Shown: positions 6,323 through 10,490 of the stretch, piece by piece
Layout: every line of letters begins with the position of its first letter
Numbering within the stretch: position 1 is the stretch's first letter
DNA from: DALYDP01 sp964541635
GTDB lineage: Bacteria; Patescibacteriota; Gracilibacteria; Peribacterales; Peribacteraceae
Assembly (NCBI GenBank): GCA_964541635.1
Contig: CAZIQM010000039.1
Location: 1 to 10,490 of the forward strand
Direction: 5' to 3'
Length of the DNA: 10,490 nt
Notes under the pieces: generated by a model
Seen by the model: the letters and a program-made list of their open reading frames with translations, nothing else
The model's database searches: none
What the model was told of the DNA's origin: nothing
Position numbers and translations under genes: made by a program

Positions 6323-7594
6323 ATGCTGACCCTCGACATCGCCGGCTCGCTCGCCAAGCTCATCACGCCGTCGTACGGCATCAGCGACCAGGATCTCCTG
6401 GCGCTCCGCAGCAGCCTGAAGCGCTACATCGACGAAATGCGAACGGAATGCGACGCGGGCGAACACCCGTGGACGCGCAGCATCTACGACGAAGCGGCGG
6501 TGAAATCGGTGAAGGACATCGCCGACCGCGTGAAGAAGCAGAAGCTCGACACGATCGTGTGGATCGGCATCGGCGGCTCCGGCCTCGGACCGCGCGTGCT
6601 GAAGGAGGTGTTCGAAAGCCCGGACACGCCGGAGCTCGTCATCGTCGACACGGTCGATCCCTACGCCTTGCAATCGCTCCTCGACGTGGTCGACTGGAAG
6701 CGCACGCTCATCGTGTGCGCCAGCAAATCGGGGGGCACGCTCGAAACGCTCAGCGCTTTCTTCCTGCTGTGGGACGCCATGAAGTCGGCCCTCGGTTCCG
6801 TAGCCGCGCAGCAGGCGATCGTCGTCACCGATCCCGCGCACGGACCGCTCCAGTCGTTCGCGGCGGTGCAGGGCATCCCGGTGGTCCCCCACCCCGAGGT
6901 CGGCGGTCGCTACGCGATCTTCACCGCCGTGGGGCTCCTGCCGCTCGCGCTCCTCGGCGCGGACGTCGACGCGTTCCTCCAGGGCGCGGCCGACGTCGCC
7001 GCGCGCTGCTTCCATCCTGTGCTCGAAGAGAACCCCGGCGCGATGCTCGCGGCCGTGCAGTTCCTCCACGAGAGCAAGAAGGGCTACGTGATGCGCGTCA
7101 TCATGCCGTACAGCTCGCGCCTGCAATCGCTCGCGCGGTGGAACCAGCAGCTGGTGGCCGAAAGCCTCGGCAAGAACGAAGTCCGCAACCCGTTCCCGGT
7201 CGCCGCCATCGGCACGCAGGACCAACACTCGCTCCTGCAGCAGTGGATGCAAGGCCCGCGCAAGGCGTGGCACCTCTTCATCCACGAAATCGAAAAGCCG
7301 CGCCTCACGGTGCCCAAAGACGTCGACCCCGCGTTCGAGTACGTCGCCGGAAAGAGCTTCGGCCAGATCCAGGACGCGTTCCTCGACGGCACCGCCCGCG
7401 CCCTCACGCAGGTACGCCGCGCGCACGCGACCTTGAACATCACGCGGCTCGACGCCTACCACCTCGGCGCGCTCTTCATGGTCTTCCTGTTCGAGGTCGT
7501 CTACCTCGGGAAGCTCTACCGCATCGATCCCTACGGCCAGCCCGGCGTGGAGCTGAGCAAGCAGATCGCCAAGGATATTTTGCAACGCGGATGA
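6323..7594 (+). CDS. pgi: Glucose-6-phosphate isomerase
   Basis: Interconverts glucose 6-phosphate and fructose 6-phosphate in glycolysis, gluconeogenesis and sugar-nucleotide supply; cytoplasmic. At 423 residues it resembles the shorter bacterial (Bacillus-like) isomerases rather than the ~550-residue type. Motifs: VWIGIGGSGLGPRVL (79-93), phosphate-binding SKSGGTLET (134-142), GGRYAIFTAVGLLP (194-207), QQLVAESLGK (275-284), GTQDQHSLLQ (297-306) and QPGVELSKQIAKD (406-418). The expected catalytic residues are Glu280, His302 and Lys413. The family's usual GK before the last motif helix is SK here. It starts 4 bases after the ruvA stop without an SD, which suggests coupled translation. SIS-domain bifunctional enzymes are unlikely given the full set of Pgi motifs. 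Confidence 0.97.
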   Translation: MLTLDIAGSLAKLITPSYGISDQDLLALRSSLKRYIDEMRTECDAGEHPWTRSIYDEAAVKSVKDIADRVKKQKLDTIVWIGIGGSGLGPRVLKEVFESPDTPELVIVDTVDPYALQSLLDVVDWKRTLIVCASKSGGTLETLSAFFLLWDAMKSALGSVAAQQAIVVTDPAHGPLQSFAAVQGIPVVPHPEVGGRYAIFTAVGLLPLALLGADVDAFLQGAADVAARCFHPVLEENPGAMLAAVQFLHESKKGYVMRVIMPYSSRLQSLARWNQQLVAESLGKNEVRNPFPVAAIGTQDQHSLLQQWMQGPRKAWHLFIHEIEKPRLTVPKDVDPAFEYVAGKSFGQIQDAFLDGTARALTQVRRAHATLNITRLDAYHLGALFMVFLFEVVYLGKLYRIDPYGQPGVELSKQIAKDILQRG

Positions 7595-7619
7595 GTGGCG
7601 CACGGGCGTCGGCGGGGGG

Positions 7620-7625
7620 TAGAAT
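7620..7625 (+). promoter_or_regulatory. Possible -10 box for trxA
   Basis: TAGAAT lies between the pgi stop and trxA. The predicted leader is about 22 bases, pyrimidine-rich (GTCTTTTTTCCC) and without an SD. No clear -35 box. Confidence 0.35.
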
Positions 7626-7653
7626 CCACCCCGTCTTTTTTCCCACGCCGTCC

Positions 7654-7975
7654 ATGTCACACGCGACCACCGACCAGACCTTCGATGCCGACGTCCTCAA
7701 GAGCGATATCCCCGTTCTCGTGGATTTTTGGGCCCCCTGGTGCGGTCCGTGCAAACAGATGAACCCGATCCTCGATTCGCTCGCCGCGAAGAACGAGGGC
7801 AAATTGAAAGTGGTGAAGATGAACGTCGACGAGAACCAGGACGTACCAGGGCGCTTCGGCGTCATGAGCATCCCGACGTTCCTCGTGGTGAAGGGCGGCA
7901 AGGTCCTCACGCAATTCGTGGGCGCCCGCAGCGAGGGCGACATGCAACAGGCGATCGACGCGGCCCAAGCTGCAT
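7654..7975 (+). CDS. trxA: Thioredoxin
   Basis: A small cytoplasmic dithiol-disulfide oxidoreductase. The active site FWAPWCGPCK has the classic CGPC pair (Cys30, Cys33). The cis-proline segment MSIPTFLVVKGGKV (71-84) and the C-terminal helix GDMQQAIDAAQAA follow. The 107 visible residues equal a complete thioredoxin. The next codon is T followed by Ns, so the stop is very probably TAA, TAG or TGA at the first gap bases. The sequence past the gap happens to be in the same frame, but it is a different membrane protein. A trx-membrane fusion is possible only if the gap is truly 10 bases with no stop. The gene has its own -10-like box and follows pgi after 59 bases. Confidence 0.95.
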
Positions 7976-7985
7976 NNNNNNNNNN
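7976..7985. other. Assembly gap (10 Ns)
   Basis: A run of ten Ns, the usual placeholder for a scaffold join of unknown length. It hides the trxA stop and the 5' part of the next gene. The true distance between these genes cannot be read here. Confidence 0.98.
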
Positions 7986-8247
7986 CGAGTTCGTCCTTCC
8001 CAGCCTCGGCATCATCGTCGCGTTCGTGCTCATCAAGTACCGCGAACAGATCGGCGACACGTTCGGCGACGCCGATTGGTTGCGCCCGATCGGGGGCGTC
8101 TACTTCGCCATCGTGTACATCGCGATTTTCATCATCTTCTGGTGCATCTCGGTGATGACCGGCACGACGAGCGTGCTCTTCCGTCCGTTCCTGTGGATCT
8201 TCCCCACGCTCGGACGCGGGATGACGCAGCCGGATTTGTCGTATTGA
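7986..8247 (+). CDS. Small two-helix membrane protein, C-terminal part (5' end lost in gap)
   Basis: The last 86 residues of an unrecognised membrane protein, preceded by the gap. Two hydrophobic helices are visible: LPSLGIIVAFVLI, then YFAIVYIAIFIIFWCISVM. They are separated by a polar segment, KYREQIGDTFGDADWLRPIG. After the second helix come TGTTSVLFRPFLWIFPTLGR and a short polar tail ending DLSY. Similar small proteins with a YREKIGD-like loop and a MTGT motif after the second helix are familiar to me from CPR genomes, but I know of no assigned function. The gene ends 3 bases before a strong hairpin. The direction and reading frame are supported by the continuous hydrophobic pattern. Confidence 0.7.
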
Positions 8248-8250
8248 AAA

Positions 8251-8272
8251 GGCCGGGCGTTGTCGCCCGGCC
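8251..8272. terminator. Bidirectional intrinsic terminator
   Basis: A 9-bp perfect GC stem (GGCCGGGCG / CGCCCGGCC) with a TTGT loop, between two convergent genes. AAAA on its left gives a U-tract for minus-strand transcripts from the glycosyltransferase-like gene. On the plus strand the 3' side is only ATATT, so it should work better for the minus strand. Confidence 0.8.
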
Positions 8273-8304
8273 ATATTCGCATCTGTTCCCTTTCGTTTTT
8301 TCGT

Positions 8305-9231
8305 TTACCAGTCGAAGTCCGGAGCGAACTCCATGCCTCCTTCCGCGGCATACATTTCGATGATCTTCCGAATCGCCACTCGTTCTCTCTCGAGCTTTTT
8401 CCGCTGGTCCGCTTGCACCAGAGAATCACGGACCAAAAGATTCGGATCGATGTACGCGAGTTTCGAGAGATTTTTCACCGTGCAATTGCGGTGCATCGCG
8501 AGCCAAATCAAGTGGGCGGTGTCTTCCTGGCCTCCCAATACATTGCACCGGGGGTCGAACCCCCGACGCTCGATGAGATCGTCCAATCTCCATGACTGGC
8601 ACGTGTTACGACACACCCACTGGAGGTGGGTGGCCCAAAATCCGAGCAAGTCGGACGGATCCTTCCGTCGGATCACCTCGGTGATGCCCTGCAACGCCGA
8701 ATCGCACTGTTGCAACCAATCGGCATGGCCCCCCGACGGGACCATGTCCTCCGGCCCTTGCCGTACGGACGCGAACGGAATGGGCCCGATCGCATCCATC
8801 GTGAGGAGCGGAGAAACGGTGAACTCTGCATCGCCGGACGCGTACCACACCTGGCCCCGGGAGACTCCGGCAACGCGACGGAGCCACGCGATCGCGCCGT
8901 TCGCCGCCACGGTCCATTCGCGAACCCACGGATTACCCCTCACCCCGAGAACCTTCGTGGGAAAAGCATCCGACAAACGAACGCGATCGAGCGTCTCGCA
9001 GGCTCGTCCGAACTGATCGTTGCCATTGAGCACGAGAATCAATCCATCGATCCTCACCGCTTCAGCAACCCCTTCGATTCGCCTGAAGAGTTCGCGGAAG
9101 AAGTTTTCTGTCTTGTCGTTCCATAGGCGAACGACGATGAATCGTCCGCCGTTGCGGAAATCCCGGTCACCGGGTCTCGTATCCGCGAAGAGCCTATTGC
9201 GGCGGCACTCTACCACCTTTTCCATCTGCAT
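8305..9231 (-). CDS. Glycosyltransferase-like protein, GT-A / family 2 type
   Basis: 308 residues, soluble, no signal peptide or membrane helix. I do not recognise a named family, but the order of motifs is that of GT-A family-2 enzymes. There is a beta strand ending LILVLNG (64-70), AANGAIAWLRR (109-119), and an acidic DXD-like YASGDAEF (130-137). Later comes CRNTCQSW (207-214) followed by GFDPRCNVLGGQED (224-237), the usual position of the acceptor-side ED motif. The C-terminus is charged and ends EFAPDFDW. This is inference from motif layout; the substrate is unknown. I chose ATG 9231 because GGAG lies 7 bases upstream. A TTG at 9279 lies inside an inverted repeat, and ATG 9225 is also possible. 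The gene is divergent from the Fae-like gene and ends at the bidirectional terminator. Confidence 0.6.
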   Translation of the reverse strand: MQMEKVVECRRNRLFADTRPGDRDFRNGGRFIVVRLWNDKTENFFRELFRRIEGVAEAVRIDGLILVLNGNDQFGRACETLDRVRLSDAFPTKVLGVRGNPWVREWTVAANGAIAWLRRVAGVSRGQVWYASGDAEFTVSPLLTMDAIGPIPFASVRQGPEDMVPSGGHADWLQQCDSALQGITEVIRRKDPSDLLGFWATHLQWVCRNTCQSWRLDDLIERRGFDPRCNVLGGQEDTAHLIWLAMHRNCTVKNLSKLAYIDPNLLVRDSLVQADQRKKLERERVAIRKIIEMYAAEGGMEFAPDFDW

Positions 9232-9263
9232 GACTGCACTCCGATTCTGAAACTGTAACGAAC

Positions 9264-9309
9264 CCAATCCACGGACCAACGCACCGGCATGCCCTGGTCC
9301 GTGGATTGG
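9264..9309. repeat. Perfect 15-bp inverted repeat in the leader of the glycosyltransferase-like gene
   Basis: CCAATCCACGGACCA (9264-9278) is the exact reverse complement of 9295-9309. The 16-base loop contains the palindrome GGCATGCC (9286-9293). It lies between the predicted minus-strand promoter and the SD, so it would fold in the 5' leader. Neither side has a T-tract, so it is not a standard terminator. Confidence 0.85.
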
Positions 9310-9329
9310 AGGGAACCACTGTGATGCGA

Positions 9330-9366
9330 ATTATAGTTATAATATAATTTTTTGTTATTTTGTCAA
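9330..9366 (-). promoter_or_regulatory. Promoter for the glycosyltransferase-like gene
   Basis: The minus strand has a consensus TTGACA (9361-9366). It is followed by overlapping -10 candidates: TATTAT (9339-9344, spacer 16), TATAAC (9336-9341, spacer 19) and TATAAT (9330-9335, spacer 25). The first is favoured by spacing. The expected leader is about 100 bases and includes the 15-bp hairpin. A weaker inner promoter (TTGGTC, 16 bases, TACAGT) is also possible within the leader. Confidence 0.6.
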
Positions 9367-9446
9367 AAACGAAAAAAGCGCTATGGAAAGACTTAATTCA
9401 TGCGTTTACGGATAGCATAGTGAAAATCGATAGCAATTTGACAAAA
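9358..9446. repeat. 10-bp inverted repeat covering both divergent -35 boxes
   Basis: TTTTGTCAAA (9358-9367) and TTTGACAAAA (9437-9446) are exact reverse complements and contain the -35 boxes of the two opposite promoters. Between them GATAGC occurs twice, 18 bases apart (9411 and 9429). CTATG/CATAG also pair (9381-9385, 9416-9420). These could be operator elements, but no regulator gene is visible. Confidence 0.5.
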
Positions 9447-9466
9447 AATGGAATTATAACAAAAAT
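9438..9466 (+). promoter_or_regulatory. Promoter for the Fae-like gene
   Basis: TTGACA (9438-9443), a 17-base spacer, then AAAAAT (9461-9466, 4 of 6 matches). The predicted RNA start near 9473 is the foot of the first leader hairpin. The leader would be about 200 bases long. The -10 box is weak, so activation or another start is possible. Confidence 0.45.
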
Positions 9467-9472
9467 GCCGCG

Positions 9473-9668
9473 TTCTCCCCTCTGGGAGAGCATCGTCCCT
9501 TTCGACCATCGCGGTTGTTTTCCGTTCCGTCGGTAGCGGGTTGCCCATCGCGCGTGGGCAGGCCGCTACCGGTCGAACGAGAGAATTCCTATTCAGGCGA
9601 TGCAACAGCGCATGCGCCCCTCTCGTCCGATGCGGAACGCACCGATTCTCCCGGGTAAGGAGACTGGA
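9473..9668 (+). promoter_or_regulatory. Long structured 5' leader of the Fae-like gene
   Basis: About 200 bases with no convincing gene. Hairpin 1: TCTCCC (9474-9479) pairs with GGGAGA (9484-9489). Hairpin 2 (9523-9579) is long and interrupted. CGTTC pairs with GAACG at its base. Above that, CGGTAGCGG (9531-9539) pairs with CCGCTACCG (9563-9571), then TGCCCA (9542-9547) with TGGGCA (9555-9560), closing on a 7-base loop. GCGCATGCGC (9608-9617) is a further palindrome. TAAGGAG (9656-9662) and GGAG (9666-9669) are SDs before the start codons. No known riboswitch class is recognised. Hairpin 2 also resembles a REP element (GTAG plus imperfect palindrome). Confidence 0.5.
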
Positions 9669-9677
9669 GTGACTGGC

Positions 9678-10349
9678 ATGAGTTCTTCCGAGACCAAGAA
9701 AGCGTATGAATGGAAACGTCCGAAGATCGATTGGAAAGCCCACATCGAACGCGTGATGAAATCCCGGGGCGGCAAGGCTTTCGACCCGTCGAAGATCTAC
9801 ATGGCGGACGGCGGCGAGGGCAGTCTCGACGATCTGGAAAACTTCTCGCACCCTACCTTCGTCATGTGTCCGAAAGACAGTCCGCTCGGGGCGATGATCA
9901 TCGGGTCGATGTTCGCCAACAACACGGGGCATACCAAGCTGAAGGTCGTCCATAACCCGGGCGTCGGCACGACGATCGACGCGATCGCCGACGTCGAGGT
10001 GACCGTGAAGGGCAAAAGGCAGATTCCCTTCGCGTTCGGCGCTTGCCAAAAAGCGGCGGCCGGCGCGATCGATTACTGCTGTAGCGTGGGCATCCTTCCC
10101 AAAGATCCGGTCGTGTGCGCACGTCTCGTGATCGGCATCGAAATCTACGTCGATGAAAAAGCGAACGACCTCGAGCGCGTGCAAGACAACATGCTCGTGG
10201 CCCTCGTCCAAGCGATCGTGAACGCCATGTGCGGCGGCACCACGCACGAAGAAGCGATGGCGGGCAGCAAAGCCGCCCACGTCTTCGTGAACAAGCCGCT
10301 GCTCGAAGCGCCTGACCTCAAGGCCCTCGGCCTCGAGACCCAGGCGTAG
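9678..10349 (+). CDS. Formaldehyde-activating enzyme (Fae)-family-like protein
   Basis: 223 residues. Residues about 57-185 follow the pattern of Fae, which condenses formaldehyde with tetrahydromethanopterin. FSHPTFVMCPKDSPLG (56-71) matches the Fae segment around its catalytic His, which would be His58. It is followed by MFANNTGHTKLKVVHNPG (78-95), FAFGACQKAAAGAIDYCCSV (118-137), GILPKDP, and LVIGIEIYVDEKANDLERVQ (150-169), then a helix and THEEAM. The alignment is from memory. A ~50-residue charged N-terminal extension and a C-terminal tail have no Fae counterpart, and there is no signal peptide. CPR bacteria are not expected to make tetrahydromethanopterin, so the substrate is uncertain. 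ATG 9678 has GGAG 8 bases upstream. In-frame GTG 9669 has a better SD (TAAGGAG, 6-base spacer) and may be the true start. The gene is divergent from the glycosyltransferase-like gene and convergent with tRNA-Ala. Confidence 0.6.
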   Translation: MSSSETKKAYEWKRPKIDWKAHIERVMKSRGGKAFDPSKIYMADGGEGSLDDLENFSHPTFVMCPKDSPLGAMIIGSMFANNTGHTKLKVVHNPGVGTTIDAIADVEVTVKGKRQIPFAFGACQKAAAGAIDYCCSVGILPKDPVVCARLVIGIEIYVDEKANDLERVQDNMLVALVQAIVNAMCGGTTHEEAMAGSKAAHVFVNKPLLEAPDLKALGLETQA

Positions 10350-10385
10350 GAATTCCCCTCCAACCGCAACCTCCTCGAAAGGGAT

Positions 10386-10417
10386 CCGGCCAGTGCATTC
10401 GTGCACTGGTCGGGTTT
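10386..10417 (+). terminator. Intrinsic terminator with UUCG loop
   Basis: A 12-bp stem with one G-T pair: CCGGCCAGTGCA (10386-10397), TTCG loop, TGCACTGGTCGG (10402-10413), then GTTT. It lies 36 bases after the Fae-like stop. The T-tract is short, but the UUCG-closed stem is very stable. It also separates this gene from the convergent tRNA. Confidence 0.75.
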
Positions 10418-10426
10418 CGCATGCGA

Positions 10427-10490
10427 TGGTGGAGCCGAGGAGATTCGAACTCCTGACCCCCTGCTTGCAAAGCAGGTGCTCTACCAACTG
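10427..10490 (-). tRNA. tRNA-Ala (anticodon TGC), 5' end beyond the window
   Basis: Reading the minus strand, the D-loop end AGTTGGTAGAGC is followed by anticodon stem CCTGC/GCAGG with loop TTTGCAA (anticodon TGC). The T arm is AGGAG, loop TTCGAAT, CTCCT. The 3' acceptor strand CGGCTCC is followed by discriminator A and an encoded CCA. The 5' acceptor strand and most of the D stem are off the right edge. TGC reads alanine GCN codons. No other tRNA is adjacent within the window. Confidence 0.95.

Noticed and set aside
5665..6381. N-terminal extension of the M23 frame upstream of 5664
   Set aside because: It is antisense to ruvA. The signal peptide begins at 5664, and a promoter lies just upstream of that ATG.
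6293..7660. Minus-strand open frame (455 codons) opposite pgi
   Set aside because: Shadow of pgi, whose full motif set fixes the coding strand.
9383..9415. A 10-codon reading frame (MERLNSCVYG) as a possible leader peptide
   Set aside because: It lies upstream of the predicted promoter of the Fae-like gene, has no SD, and is what chance gives in AT-rich DNA.
9600..9677. Upstream in-frame ATG at 9600 as the start of the Fae-like gene
   Set aside because: The added residues (MQQRMRPSRPM...) are encoded by palindromic leader sequence and no SD precedes them; good SDs lie at 9656-9669.
9393..10487. Minus-strand open frame (364 codons) opposite the Fae-like gene and through the tRNA
   Set aside because: It runs through the tRNA, the terminator and the AT-rich promoter island. 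The plus-strand protein has coherent family motifs and an SD.
1..10490. CRISPR array, complete insertion sequence or prophage
   Set aside because: No regularly spaced direct repeats, no paired terminal repeats around the RAYT, and no phage genes were seen.

Overview
The window is GC-rich bacterial chromosome with tightly packed housekeeping genes. Short gene variants, many starts without a Shine-Dalgarno (SD) sequence, and the style of the GyrA, RsmI and small membrane proteins suggest a Patescibacteria/CPR genome assembled from a metagenome. A 10-base N run supports the assembly origin. The lineage is inferred from gene style only; no marker in the window settles it.

Layout. The left edge holds the N-terminus of DNA gyrase A (minus), divergent from a large polytopic membrane protein of the GT-C/mannosyltransferase-like type (plus). 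Next on the plus strand come rsmI (16S rRNA C1402 ribose methyltransferase), a REP-associated tyrosine transposase (RAYT, Y1/HUH class) and queA (queuosine synthesis). The RAYT stop overlaps the queA start by 4 bases. queA abuts, stop to stop, a minus-strand M23/LytM cell-wall hydrolase with long coiled coils. That hydrolase is divergent from a plus-strand ruvA-pgi pair, followed by trxA. A 10-N gap separates trxA from the C-terminal piece of a small two-helix membrane protein, which ends at a strong hairpin.

The right third differs. A minus-strand GT-A/family-2-like glycosyltransferase-like gene and a plus-strand gene resembling formaldehyde-activating enzyme (Fae) diverge from an AT-rich island. 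The island has two TTGACA boxes in mirror symmetry. Each gene has an SD and a leader with long inverted repeats. The Fae-like gene ends at a UUCG-loop hairpin and faces a partial minus-strand tRNA-Ala(TGC).

Most of the window is informational and central-metabolic housekeeping: topology (gyrA), recombination (ruvA), rRNA and tRNA modification (rsmI, queA), glycolysis (pgi), redox (trxA) and envelope (M23, GT-C). The points most worth following are the Fae-like protein and its structured leader, the symmetric divergent promoter, the RAYT inside the rsmI-queA cluster with its in-frame 24-bp perfect palindrome, and several promoters placed so close to start codons that leaderless mRNAs are likely.
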